This document shows, in pieces, positions 1 through 14,319 of a stretch of 64,000 nt of DNA (position 1 is its first letter; each line of letters starts with the position of its first letter). The notes beneath the pieces are model-generated. The model saw nothing but the letters and a program-made list of their open reading frames with translations. It was not told the origin of the DNA and made no database searches. Source of the DNA: Ciona intestinalis. Lineage: Eukaryota > Chordata > Ascidiacea > Phlebobranchia > Cionidae. A program made the translations under genes and the position numbers. Where the stretch lies: assembly GCF_000224145.3 (NCBI RefSeq), contig NW_004191377.1, positions 18,786 through 82,785 of the forward strand. Reading direction: 5' to 3'.

Positions 1-119
1 CACAATGACGTCATTAATATGAGGTAGTTTGACCAGCTTCATACAGAAAACAAAATTTGTAAAAAAAGAAAGACGGCAAATTAAATTTAATAAAAATATT
101 TTTTTCTCAAACAATTTAA

Positions 120-4128
<4,009 letters not shown>

Positions 4129-4226
4129 GAGAAGTAGAAGCAAGGTGTTACGTCACTGTTAATGGCGTAGTAATGACGTCATCAGTTTTTATATTCATTC
4201 GCAAAGAAATTCAACCAAGCGGACAC

Positions 4227-4232
4227 TTTATT
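4227..4232 (-). promoter_or_regulatory. Poly(A) signal AATAAA for the large Rab gene
   Basis: Reverse-strand AATAAA 13 bases beyond the proposed Rab stop (4245-4247). It falls inside the KCNQ1 3' UTR. Confidence 0.6.
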
Positions 4233-4244
4233 TTGCACTAGTTT

Positions 4245-7200
4245 TCACGATGACGTAATAAAGTGTTTATTATGTAACAATTGAAGCATTATTGAAGAAC
4301 AATCAAGTCGAGCAACATCGAATCTTTCTGTTCGATTATTCGACGTCACTTCGATTGTTTCTCCCAACGGCGTTCCGGTAGAGGGCGGTATGCCCATATC
4401 TCCTTCTTCACGCTCCTTTAATATTCTAAAATATTTGATTGTTTAATTATTTATGACGTCAATATGGGGCGTTATTACGTCACATATAACCTGGTTAAAG
4501 CCTCAAAGGCCTGAGGAACGTTTTCACCACTTTTGGCGCTGATTTCCAGGAAAACCGCTTTGCACTGTAGCGCCACCGCGTGTCCCTCCTCCCATGTGAC
4601 AGTTCTCTGCTTATCCACCTTGTTTCCAAGCAACATGATCACCGCGTTGTTTCCCGCCGATTCCTGACGCGAGAAGTCATTATTTATGCAACCAACAGAG
4701 ATACCCAACCATAGGCGCCACGTAGGGGTGTCTTGGGGTGGCATGTTACCCCAAACGAGAGTGAAATATATTTTAGCACTCTATGTTATACCTAAAACAG
4801 CTTTTACGCTGGTGTTATGTAATTACATTTTAACAGTGTCGCCCCAGATTTCTTGAAAATTCAAAGAACGGGACGCCCATATTCCCAAAACCTTATGACG
4901 TCACAAACCTTTATGTTACTTATCCAACTGCGAACGTTCTTCAAACTCGTTTCGTTTGTGACGTCATAGAGGAGCATCACGCCGTCGGCTTTCCTGAAAT
5001 AAAGTCGGGGAACGCTACGGAATCTTTCCTGGCCCGCTGAGTCCCAGATCTGTAGCGATGTTACGCCCTGGGCCGTCACAATCGTTTTCATCTGGAACGT
5101 GATGTCTGGGAAAACAAATCAATGACGTCACTAGGTGTGACGTAATTAATAACGTTTTCTATATGGGTGAGGTCTTCGGCAAGCATGCCAGGGACTTCGG
5201 ATTTAGGCCAGACTAAGTCCGTTACCAAAAACTATAGCGTGCTCTATTCTATATGGTCGAAGTCCTATGTAGGACAATGGAAATAGATGGGAGATCTTCT
5301 CATAACGACTCCGACAATAATAGGTGTTCCCGTCTAGTGTTAACGCACAGAACACCAACCAATTCTCGAACCCCAAACTAGAATTGCTTATATATATAGT
5401 AGACCTAACCAGTTTTAATGATATAGCACCCCGCAACTCCTATAACACTTCTCGTACTCCTGTTTAAATAGTAACAGACGGTTCTTACCTAACGTGGGTC
5501 TCCTATCGTCTGAGAAAGTATTGAAGCAGAATCGTTGAATCGCGCTACTCTTCCCCACGTTCGAATCACCCACCAGGATCACTTTAAAGATTCGATCTGG
5601 CGTCTTCGCTACTACTGTTTCGTAGTTCGGTTGTTCCCATTCACATTCGGTGGCTCGCGCGCTTAACCGCGCCTGTAATTATGACGTCATTATTGTGATA
5701 TTTTGTATTTTTTGCAATTTTTTCTTTTGAACACAGAAGCAAAATAAAAACTTGTGACGTCATTTATTGACGTCATTATTTGAGTTTTTGTCTGGCAACA
5801 CTGAAAGCAATCAGTGTCTTGTGAGAAAGAGCTTGAAGCAGACATGCGCTTGCTGTGAGAATGACGTTTGGTTTTAAATCAAGATATGGCTTTAAGTTGT
5901 GTTAGTTATGTGAAGCAGTGGTTATAACTTTAGTAGTATCAGTTTTGGCAGAAGTGTTATTAGTTGGTAAGTTATAATCAGTGCTCTTCAACCTTTTATG
6001 GGTTGGTGAACCCCTAAAGCTGTTGCGTCGAACTCATGCACCCCTGATTGCTTTAACGTAAAAATAATGAAGTTTCGCAATTCCCTGTGATGCAAGATAT
6101 AGAATTCATATAAAAAAAATGTAGGAAAGTGGCTAAATTGGTTAAAAAAGTTTAAAATGAAAAAATATTGCTGAAAATTGTTGAAGTTTGTGATGCACCC
6201 TTGTATACCTTTTGCACTAATGCACCCCTGGCATATTTTGATGCATCCTAGGGTGCACCGTGCACACCGGTTGAAGGGCACTGAGTTATTTAACTATATA
6301 TGAGTGTAGTATATTGGGTGTATAATAAGTCTGTATGTAGTAGGGTGGGGGAAGATGGGACACCTTTAGCACATAATATCCAAATATCCTGACCATGTTT
6401 TAAACAATTAACAACGGTCTATAGGAGTTGTAAAGATACGAATTTATATTTTTTTGAATGTTCATTGTTTACTGCCAAATGTGACGAGAAAATAGAATGA
6501 AAAAGTGTCTCATCTTTCCCCACCCTACTATACGTGTTTGTTGTGTGTGTAACACCGTGTAACTGTAACGTATGAGCCACTACAGTATTGAAGTTGTATA
6601 CGTAGACCTGGTGTATAATGCAAGTCGGCAATGCCTTTCATTTGTCGTTATTACAAATCGTTACACTTTACCTTATAAAGTCTAAAACTACATGATATAT
6701 TCGTCGTTTGTGGATATTTATTTGTCCCTAGTAGCATAGTGGTTAGCGCGCCTGGCTCTGGTCTGGGGGTATCGGACTCAAGGTTTGTCACTGCTAGTAA
6801 TGTGGCCATATGTGTCCTTGGTCAAAACACTTAACGGCACAAAGCAACATACATAGTAACCTGGCACGAGGTGTATGAAACAGAACATCTGTGTTATAAC
6901 GACTGCCGTTTCCCGCCATGCGAGGATAAATATAAGTTGTTTTACTCACGTGGTAAGGCGAATGTGTCGTTTGACCAACTTCGTCCAACTTGACTCTAGA
7001 AATAAAAGCGATTGTTACACAAAAGTTAAAGAATTCTTTCTGTTCATATATTTTTGGTATGGCGTAGAATCTGCGTCGGAAAGTAAGAACTAGAATCAAA
7101 AACGCTATTTTGTGCTTGTACCTTTTGAAATCCATGAATAAACGTAACTTAATTTATACTCTCGTGGCGGAACAATATATGACAGTCATTATAACATGGG

Positions 7201-10200
7201 TGTTCTGTTTTATATACACTTCGTGTCAGCAAGTTATCACGTATGAGTTTGTGGATGATTGTTTCTTTTGTCCGACAATGGCTGTACACAGTACCCGGAA
7301 TTCGTCCGTTTTGTCCGGATTTCGCTTCCGCAATTGGACACGGGTTAGCATACGACTTCGCATACCAGATACTGTGTACACTGTACAGCCACCTTTAGAC
7401 GACACCTCAAGCCCGCTTTTAAAAATGTATCTCTTACTTGAGGTTTTCAAGCTCCAGTTCCAACTTTACAGTTTCTCTTGTTTGTTCGTCTTTTTGTGCA
7501 ACCGCCGATTCGTATTCGAGAAATATTTCTTTTTTATCCGATTCTGCTTTTTCTTGCAGCCGAACGCAAAGTTCTTGTGTCCGCTGCAAACTATCCATGG
7601 ATTGCGAGAGCTGCATTTGTAAGCGTTGGTTCTCCTGAATAAATGTAAACAAATATTTCTCGGTTTATATATACAGTGGTGTGGGGGAAGATGGGACACC
7701 TTTTAACTCGATTTTCTCGACCCATTTAGTAGTAAACAATGAACATTCAAATAATTATGAAACTATATCCTCACGACTCCAATTGACCGTTGTTAATTGT
7801 TTAAAACACGGTCAGGATATTTCGATATTATGTGCTAAAGATGTCCCATCTTCCCCCACCTTACTATATATATATTTATCATTTATGTTTGTTTTGCAAT
7901 AAGGTCGGTTTATACAGCATTCGCGTTTTGTTTGTACACAGACCAGCGTTGAGGAATAAGTTGAGGGGAATCCGGGATACTGGGTTCAAATCCACGTATG
8001 AGTTTGAGAACCAAGGATCCTAAGTTCGAATTTGGGCGTGTGTTAAAGAACCAAAAGGTCCTGGACCTAAATCCACGCTAAGATTATGTAATTACAATTA
8101 CATTACCTGCTGCAAACTATCATTGTCCTGTCTTAATTCCGTCTCCTTGCAACTCAGATCTTTCACCAAGCCGCTTAAACTTCGCAAACTTTCGCTTCGT
8201 TTTCGTTCGCTCGAATTTAAAACCGCTAGCTGTCGCTCAAGGTCCTTCTTCCGCATGACGACGCCATCGAGCTCTTGTTGTTTTCCGTGAATTTGCCTCT
8301 CGAGTTCGGCGCGATAGCGAACTTCGTACTAGAATCGATTTTCGAACACGAATTGTTAAGATTAATGACGTCATAAACAAATCGAAATATTGATTCGAGA
8401 AATTTCAAATAAGAAACCGCCACAGTTTAGCAAAGTCTCGAACATGGTCGGGTTGTGACGTAATAATGAGGTTAAATGTGACGTGGGACTGTAGTTCGAC
8501 AAGGGACCATTACAATGTTGTTACTGATAACTTTCTATACCTAGGATTCAAATTACTTTGTAGCGATACTTATCTATGCTGCAGTAAAAAAATGAATAAA
8601 TGAATAAAACTTATTTATTCTCACGTGGCGGGGCAACGACAGTCAGTATAACACGGGTGTTTTGTTTCATACATCTCATGCCTTCTTAAGAGTTACCACG
8701 TAATATAACTTTATGTGTGATTGATTTTCTATAGATTTTACATTAATATATAATATGGCTGACAAATTAACTTATCAGGAAATATTTGGCTAAAACAATT
8801 CAGGATTCTCATTCCATTAAAATTGTCACCTCTGCTTTTATGCGGGATCTTTCTTCTTCTAATATTCTTTCAACGTCGAAAAAAATATGCTGCACCTCCC
8901 GTTCGCTGTGTTCTTTGCTGGTTAAGGTTTATATAGTATTAAGATGTGAATCACCCAAAAGTTATATATACGTGGTAACTCGTAAGCGAGCATGAGTTGT
9001 ATAAAACGGAACACCAGTGTTATAACTACAGTCATTGACCCGTTATGCGAGGATAAATAAGTTATATACGTGGTAACTCGTAAGCTGGCACGAGGTGTAT
9101 GAAACAGAACACCCGTGGTATAACAGCTGTAGTTGCCCCGCTATTTGTTTACATTCATACACTTATTTACTACTGTTAAAATAGCTAGAATATTTATTGT
9201 CATTTATTGACGAACGCTAAAATAGCCACTATACTATTTTATATTGTTAGAACAACCAGCAAAAACAACATCTCACCTTTTTAGAGCGACGTCTTTATCT
9301 CCCCTTATGACGTCAATTTCTCGAACCGCATTGTCCAGGAAGAATTCGAAAGTATCGAGAAGTTCTGGTTCATTGTTACGTAGGTGGACCCATAATTGTT
9401 GTAGTCGCCCCTGTCTTGTTTAATTAGGGTTTAATTAATTAATAAGCAACATTAATTAATATAATTAATTAATTAAAGTAATAAGGTTAATATGGCATAC
9501 GGTCATAAAAGTGGGTTATTTATAACTTACATGAAGTTAAAGACATTTATGTGGTGTTTTATTTATAAAAAATACAATGAAACAATACATTCTAAAAAAA
9601 GTATAATTTATATTGATATAGTAGGTTGGGGGTATATAACACATATTTTTTTCCATCCCATTTGGTAAAAAAGTTTTATAACCATAGCCCAGCGACTCTA
9701 AACGTGCGTTTTAATTGTTAAAAAACATAATTTGAAAATATGGGGCAATACGGGCTAACGGTATCCCATCTTACCCCCACAATACTATATAGCGTTTGTG
9801 GTGTAATTATCAAACTTAGGCCTACTTTCCTGGCAGTGTGACGTGCCTAGCTGTATGCCATTAATACTAAATATAGAACACAATGCTCGTACTTATATTG
9901 TATAGCTTAAAATGCCAAACCAACTGACAATAGATTCAGGGCCCCTTTTTCCCCTCAAAGCTTAAGAAAAGTGTTTATTTCTTGATACATGCATACTATA
10001 GATGGGTTCAGATTGTTATATGGTAGAGTGGGGGAGACGGGGCACTTTAGCACATAATATCAAAATATACTGATCGTGTTTTAAACAATTAACACTTTTT
10101 TATGGAAGTCGTGAGGATATAGTTTTATAATTCTTTGAATGTTCTTTGTTTGCTAGTAAATGGGGCGAGAAAATAGAGGTATAAGGTGTCCCATCTTCCC

Positions 10201-10717
10201 CCACCCTAATGTATAAACCCATAACATTGGAACACGTATGTGCTGTGTGTACAGTATGGCCTTATTACGGTTTCTGGTTTATTAATATTTTATTCGTGGT
10301 TATAAAGTATTCTGAAAACTCGCTGATAAGCAGAATATGTATAGGCCGTTTGTTTTTATGGTTACGTCATTTATATGACGTCATATACTACGTCAAACTG
10401 AATAAGTTTTATACATAGCATGTTTTTAACATGTTGCTGCTTATTTCATTTTCTTCGCTATATTTTAATGAACCTGTTCTTCGATACCGGCTTGTGTATT
10501 TGAAAAAACAAATTATAATTTATGTCATATACTATAGATCTCAAAATACGTCACATACTACGTCATGTATACATTTAATACGTCATATCTTACTCGTGTA
10601 GCAAGGCCTCAGCTTTTATCGTGTATAGAAAGTTGGACCATTCCTTTTGCGGCGATTCCCCGCTCCCTTCGTACACCGTTCCCTCGTTCGAATACATTGG
10701 GTTTAAATTCGAATCTA
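4245..10717 (-). CDS. Large Rab GTPase (RASEF/CRACR2A/Rab44 class) with coiled coil
   Basis: Exons, 5' to 3': 10717-10594, 9414-9277, 8917-8830, 8328-8107, 7634-7438, 5672-5489 (or from 5661), 5105-4909, 4663-4491, 4425-4245. The first two give the conserved block around LQQLWVHLRNNEPELL. The next three are a long Q/E/R-rich coiled coil (for example ELERQIHGKQQELDG). The last four are a Rab domain: TPDRIFK lead-in, P-loop GDSNVGKSS, switch II WDSAGQERFRS, NKVD, EISAKSG, and helix 5 ALTRILKEREE. This order is that of vertebrate RASEF/CRACR2A, which couple vesicle traffic to Ca2+ signalling. No EF-hand exon was found. ATG 10695-10697 is usable, but an upstream exon is possible because exon 1 opens in mid-codon. 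The coil exon ends in phase 2 and joins the Rab exon in frame only from 5661, or through an unseen exon. The last exon lacks the usual C-terminal cysteines. Confidence 0.85.
4257..4262 (+). promoter_or_regulatory. Poly(A) signal AATAAA for the KCNQ1-like gene
   Basis: Canonical AATAAA 129 bases after the KCNQ1 stop. It sits inside the proposed last coding exon of the opposite-strand Rab gene, so the two transcripts would overlap. Confidence 0.7.
5160..5445. repeat. Dispersed TATGGGTGAGGTC repeat, inverted pair
   Basis: The segment starts CTATATGGGTGAGGTCTTCG, with GGATTTAGGCC about 40 bases later and a second CTATTCTATATGG module at about 5240. Related modules occur near 14916, 23420-23500 (reverse), 33410-33490 (partial), 44205, 55390, 55565 and 57690. 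It is a low-copy interspersed repeat, here in a Rab intron. Its class is unknown to me. Confidence 0.6.
6338..6532 (+). mobile_element. MITE copy in a Rab intron
   Basis: Left end TAGTAGGGTGGGGGAAGATG, right end CATCTTTCCCCACCCTACTA: near-perfect inverted termini of over 20 bp around the family core GTTTTAAACAATTAACAACG. TA flanks both ends. Confidence 0.9.
6725..6950 (+). mobile_element. tRNA-derived SINE with recognisable tRNA-like head
   Basis: The head TAGCATAGTGGTTAGCGCGC looks like a Pol III A box, and GGTATCGGACTCAAGG about 30 bases later is a decayed B box. The shared SINE body follows (TGTCCTTGGTCAAAACACTTA, then GGCACGAGGTGTATGAAACA and CGCCATGCGAGGATAAATAT). The middle of the element is deleted relative to the copy at 47738. 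It is a SINE, not a functional tRNA gene: no cloverleaf acceptor stem closes. Confidence 0.8.
7272..7395. repeat. Short inverted-terminal-repeat element in a Rab intron
   Basis: The left arm, near 7278, reads TGGCTGTACACAGTACC. The right arm, ending near 7393, reads ACTGTGTACACTGTACAGCCA, its imperfect reverse complement. About 85 bases lie between. The arrangement suggests a short foldback element or a non-autonomous transposon. No second copy was seen in the window. Confidence 0.5.
7671..7869 (-). mobile_element. MITE copy in a Rab intron
   Basis: Left end CAGTGGTGTGGGGGAAGATG, right end CATCTTCCCCCACCTTACTA, with the core in reverse orientation (GTTAATTGTTTAAAACACGG). It sits about 40 bases upstream of the coiled-coil exon's acceptor. 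Confidence 0.88.
8610..9145. mobile_element. SINE fragments in Rab introns
   Basis: A reverse-oriented 3' half lies at about 8615-8730 (TTCTCACGTGGCGGGGCAAC). A forward, partly duplicated copy lies at about 8955-9140 (TATACGTGGTAACTCGTAAG repeated at 8968 and 9066). They flank the coiled-coil exon at 8830-8917. Confidence 0.7.
9617..9789 (-). mobile_element. Diverged MITE copy
   Basis: Left end TATAGTAGGTTGGGGGTATA, right end CCATCTTACCCCCACAATAC. It is shorter than the family norm and its termini pair less well. Confidence 0.7.
10018..10212 (+). mobile_element. MITE copy
   Basis: Left end ATGGTAGAGTGGGGGAGACG, right end CCATCTTCCCCCACCCTAAT, core GTTTTAAACAATTAACAC in forward orientation. 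Confidence 0.85.
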
Positions 10718-10824
10718 CTGTGAGTCCCGGTCTATACTAACTCTGTAATGTATGTTTATATCTTGACGTTAATGTTAGCAACAGCATACATACTGCTTTC
10801 GGTGTTGGTGTATTTTGATTTGCA

Positions 10825-11325
10825 CCTCCTGTTTTCTGTCGAGCTATTTGTACACCTCATGCTCACTGTCGAGTTATAACATGGGTGTTTCTTATACACC
10901 AGGCACACATGGTGTATTCATACACCTCCTGCTCACTGTCGAGTTATAACATGGGTGTCTTCTTATACACCAGACCCACATGGTGTATTTATACACCTCA
11001 TGCTCACTGTCGATTTATAACATGGGTGTCTTCTTATACAACAGACATACATGGTGTATTTATACACCTCATGCTCACTGTCGACTTATAACATGGGTCT
11101 CTTCTAATACACCATGGTGTCGTATTGCTGGGTGTATTCTTAAATGGTGTATTTATACACCCCATGCTCACTGTCGTGTTAAAACGTGGGTGTCTTCTTA
11201 TACACAAGACCCACATAGTGTATTTATACACCTCATGCTCACTGTCGACTTATAACATGGGTCTCTTCTAATACACCATGGTGTCGTATTGCTGGGTGTA
11301 TTCTTAACATGGGTGTCGTATTAGT
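10825..11325 (+). repeat. ~74-bp minisatellite
   Basis: About six tandem units share TACACCTCATGCTCACTGTC, then TTATAACATGGGTGTCTTCT, then a GGTGTATT tail. One pair of longer sub-blocks (11067-11140 and 11225-11310, both with ACCATGGTGTCGTATTGCTG) indicates a higher-order duplication. Open frames across it on both strands are repeat artefacts. Confidence 0.9.
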
Positions 11326-11329
11326 CCAT

Positions 11330-11750
11330 TGCTACACTCGTAGTATTATTTATTTCCATTTATCCATTTCACCTCATTAAACTTTGGCACCGCTTACTCA
11401 TAGCCCTGATGACGTAACTTGAGCTTAACCGAACTTAACGTAGCGTGCCGTATCCCACACATTAGCTACACATACTCAAAGGCGTGAACGATTTTTCCGC
11501 ATTGCTTGCACTAAATATCTCCACACATTCGATCGATAAATGGCGTTTTAACGAACGGCCGCATCAGATTCGTTTTGTCAGATTTGCCTGCGCGCTGGGT
11601 GGGCCGTTTTCTCTTCATGAATTTTGCATGGACCTAGCCGACTATCTCTATAGTTGATTATGTTTCAACGCTAATAACATGTAGGGTGCTTTAAAACCTG
11701 GAGTAAAAAACTGAACAAAATTAACGTGGTTGGAAAGTCAACTGTAAAAA
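11330..11750. other. Single-copy DNA between Rab gene and repeats
   Basis: Not obviously repetitive. Around 11540-11640 the DNA is GC-richer than its surroundings and holds a reverse-strand 35-codon open frame from an ATG near 11617. It could be a promoter or 5' exon region of the Rab gene, but I could not connect it by splice phase. Confidence 0.3.
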
Positions 11751-11751
11751 G

Positions 11752-11990
11752 GCTCGTCGCTGCTACCATTGTGGGCGTGTGTGTCCTTGGGCAAGACACT
11801 TAACGACAATTGCTCCAACCCAGTGGCCATTAATGGGTTGTCCAAATTATCAGCCATACATAAAATAACTCGTAAGCTCTTAAAACCCGTGTGATAACGA
11901 CTGTCGTTTTCCGGCCACGCGAGGAAAAAGTAAGTTACATTCATTCATTCATTCATTCATTCATTCATTCATTCATTCATTCATTCATTC
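11752..11990 (+). mobile_element. SINE copy ending in an (ATTC)n tail
   Basis: SINE body with GTGTGTCCTTGGGCAAGACA and CTCCAACCCAGTGGCCATTA, then a 3' end AAGTTACATTCATTC that expands into about 13 pure ATTC units (11939-11990). The tail shows that the microsatellite is the SINE's own 3' repeat. It abuts a truncated MITE (11993-12150), which suggests nested insertion. Confidence 0.85.
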
Positions 11991-11992
11991 AA

Positions 11993-12150
11993 AAAATGTT
12001 TCATTTGGTAGTAAACAACGCCTATTTACAAAATTATGTAACCGTATCCACACGACTGTAAAATAGTGTTGTTAATTGTTAAAACACGATTAGAAAATAT
12101 GGGGTATTATGTGTTAACGGTATCCCATCTTACCCAACAGTACTGTATCT
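11993..12150 (-). mobile_element. Truncated MITE copy
   Basis: It lacks the left terminus and starts inside the element at TTTCATTTGGTAGTAAACAA. The right end is CCATCTTACCCAACAGTACT. Confidence 0.75.
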
Positions 12151-12370
12151 AAAACAACCTATGCTTGTGTTTACAAACCAAGCCTTTATACATTTTGCTG
12201 GGACCCTAATCTTGATTCAATAAAGGTAAAAATTAAATTAACTAAAAATAGAATTTAAATGATTTAATTCAATTGAATTTCATGATTTTCTTTATACATT
12301 TTAACATTGAAGCCGTGTGTTTAATTGCATATACCTCTTCCATGGTTTTAAAATGCAAAAATCGTAAGTA

Positions 12371-12570
12371 ATGTAGTAGGGGGGGGGAAAGATGGGTAAC
12401 CTTTTTATTCGATTTTCTCATCCTATTCGGTAGTAAACAAAAACATTGGAAACATTTTAAAACCGTATTCTCACGACTTCCATAGACCGCTGTTAATTGT
12501 TAAAATACGATCACGATATTTGGATATGAGCTAAATGTGTCCCGTCTTCCCCCACCCTATTATACCCATT
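12371..12570 (-). mobile_element. MITE copy
   Basis: Left end TAGTAGGGGGGGGGAAAGAT, right end CCCGTCTTCCCCCACCCTAT, reverse core GTTAATTGTTAAAATACGAT. A related partial element with a TGGGCCATCTCACCCCACAG end follows at about 12620-12707; its mirror copy is at about 41880-41965. Confidence 0.85.
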
Positions 12571-13009
12571 ATAAGCCGTGCTACACAATCTTGGCCAATG
12601 GATAAGAAACCCGACAGTACTACTACATAGGTTTATTTGTCTCTTCGAATACGACAGCGAAAATGAGACGAAAACATGGGCCATCTCACCCCACAGTACT
12701 ATATAACTTTGATCTGTTTTTGTTACTCTTTTTTTTCTACTCAAGCCCAGGAACCCATGTCATAACGTATAAACTTTAATAATGGGAGCGGCAACCATGA
12801 ATAAGTAACTCAAGTTTCCACCCACGAGGATATAAATGAATGACCAAACCAACCAAAAGTCATGTCTGCTTATCCACACACTACAATAGCTTCAGCAACT
12901 CGACTGTAGGCATGGGAGTGGCAACCATGGATAAGTCACTCAAGTTTCCACCAACAAAGTTATAAATGACCAAAACAACTAAAAGTCATGTCTGCTCATC
13001 CACACACAA

Positions 13010-13112
13010 CAAAGTAACATACATGGTAACTCGTAAGCTGGCACGAGGTGTTAAACCCGTGTGATAATGACTGTCGTTTTCCGGCCACGCGAGGATAAAG
13101 TAAGTTACATTC
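13010..13112 (+). mobile_element. SINE 3'-half fragment upstream of PEX19
   Basis: Contains AACTCGTAAGCTGGCACGAG and CCACGCGAGGATAAAGTAAG followed by TTACATTC. It almost duplicates the end of the copy at 11880-11940. The remaining 300 bases before PEX19 show no repeat. Confidence 0.75.
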
Positions 13113-13458
13113 AGGATATAAATGACCAAACCATCCAAAAGTCGTAAGTCGCTCTGTAATAAACAGACATTAGATATCCATGTTTGGTTAAAACAGCTCA
13201 TGCGTATCAATTTTGTTTTTAAGCAGAAGCGCAAGATTCCAAAGTTTAAGTCGTAGAAATTTGCATTAATGGGTAGTACATGACTCTTGTTTATTAATTA
13301 CCGTTTATCTTGTTATTTATGTTTGTTGTTGCGTTTTTTAACTCTTGGTGCTAGCGGAGAATACCCCACTAAATCCAAATTATATTCGTAACGTATTGCC
13401 TAAAATATGAACTAAAGAGTAAACATTGCAGACCTTACAGTTTTTGTTTTATTTTTAA

Positions 13459-13460
13459 AG
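13459..13460 (+). promoter_or_regulatory. Splice-acceptor-like AG 16 bases upstream of the PEX19 start
   Basis: A T-rich tract (TTTTTGTTTTATTTTTAAAG) ends in AG just before the PEX19 ATG. In ascidians about half of genes receive a short spliced leader at such sites, so this is a candidate trans-splice acceptor. A 5'-UTR intron would look the same. Confidence 0.5.
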
Positions 13461-13476
13461 GGCGACAATATTTGTA

Positions 13477-14319
13477 ATGGACGCTGATTTAGATGATTTG
13501 CTTGATGATGCATTGAATGATTTCGAAGCAGTTTCATTGAATGAGAATAAACCACCTGCAGCAAAGCCTGTAAAGGATGAAGCTGTAGAAGCTGCTGGGA
13601 CTTCTAATAAAGATGGGGATGCATTGAAGCAAGGGGGAAGCGGAAAGACAAAAGTTGCTCCGGATGAAATGGGGAAATTATTTGAGGAAGAATGGATGAA
13701 GTCAATAAACGAGTTAACGGGCAATGCAGGTGGTGACCCTGAACAAGCTGCACAAATGCGAGCGTTCCAGAAAGAAATGATGAAAGGGTTAGATCCGAAC
13801 AACCCTCTTTTTGCTCCAATGGATGGGAGCAAGGATCCTCCCAAGAGCTACGAAGATGCGATGAAAGAAACTCTTGAGTTTTTATCGAAAGGTCCGGATG
13901 CAACTTCGAGCGGGGAGGATGATCCTTTGGATAAGATCTTCGATGAGATGATGGGGGCAGGTGGGGACGGGGAACTTGGGATGATGGAAAACATGATGAA
14001 GTCTATGTTATCTAAAGATATGTTGTATCCTCCCATGAAGGAGATGTGTAATGAATACCCTGTATGGCTGGAAAAGAAAGGGAGTGAACTACCAGTTGAT
14101 GTACGCTCAAATTACGAACAACAATTATCGTTTTTGCGGCAAATCTGCCACGAATTTGAATCGGAAAAAGACTCGGACCCTGAAAAAGTTAAAAATCAAC
14201 GTTTTCAAAAAATAATGGAACTAATTAATTCAATGCAACAATATGGGCAACCTCCAACTGATTTAATGGAAGGGAAAAATCCATTAACGCCCTCTCCTGA
14301 CGCATGTGTTATTGCGTAA
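13477..14319 (+). CDS. PEX19: Peroxisomal biogenesis factor 19 (PEX19)
   Basis: A single uninterrupted 280-codon frame. PEX19 is the cytosolic chaperone and import receptor that binds peroxisomal membrane proteins and docks on PEX3. Visible: an acidic N-terminal PEX3-binding motif (DLDDLLDDALNDFE, residues 4-17), a low-complexity linker, a helical cargo-binding half with YPPMKEMCNEYPVWL (about residue 185), and a C-terminal CAAX box CVIA (277-280), the farnesylation site that is diagnostic for PEX19. Human PEX19 is 299 residues, so this one is nearly full length. The start is the first ATG after the acceptor-like AG at 13459-13460 and gives the expected acidic N-terminus. The gene has no introns, unlike the vertebrate gene. 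I saw no long A tract after the stop that would mark a recent retrocopy. Reverse-strand frames across it are shadows. Confidence 0.96.
   Translation: MDADLDDLLDDALNDFEAVSLNENKPPAAKPVKDEAVEAAGTSNKDGDALKQGGSGKTKVAPDEMGKLFEEEWMKSINELTGNAGGDPEQAAQMRAFQKEMMKGLDPNNPLFAPMDGSKDPPKSYEDAMKETLEFLSKGPDATSSGEDDPLDKIFDEMMGAGGDGELGMMENMMKSMLSKDMLYPPMKEMCNEYPVWLEKKGSELPVDVRSNYEQQLSFLRQICHEFESEKDSDPEKVKNQRFQKIMELINSMQQYGQPPTDLMEGKNPLTPSPDACVIA

Noticed and set aside
6725..6790. Possible tRNA gene (A-box and B-box-like signals)
   Set aside because: No acceptor stem or anticodon arm closes, and the segment continues into the body of the dispersed SINE.
7226..7450. Reverse frame as the missing coil-to-Rab exon
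   Set aside because: It spans a short inverted-repeat element and SINE sequence, reads in more than one frame, and gives no sequence like RASEF or CRACR2A.
10885..11255. Forward and reverse frames with repeating CSLSIYNMGVF peptides
   Set aside because: Translation of the 74-bp minisatellite; frames shift with unit length and have no domain.
12331..12345. Short first exon for the Rab gene (reverse ATGGAAGAG with GTATATG donor)
   Set aside because: It ends in phase 0 whereas the next known exon at 10717 needs phase 1, so it cannot join directly.
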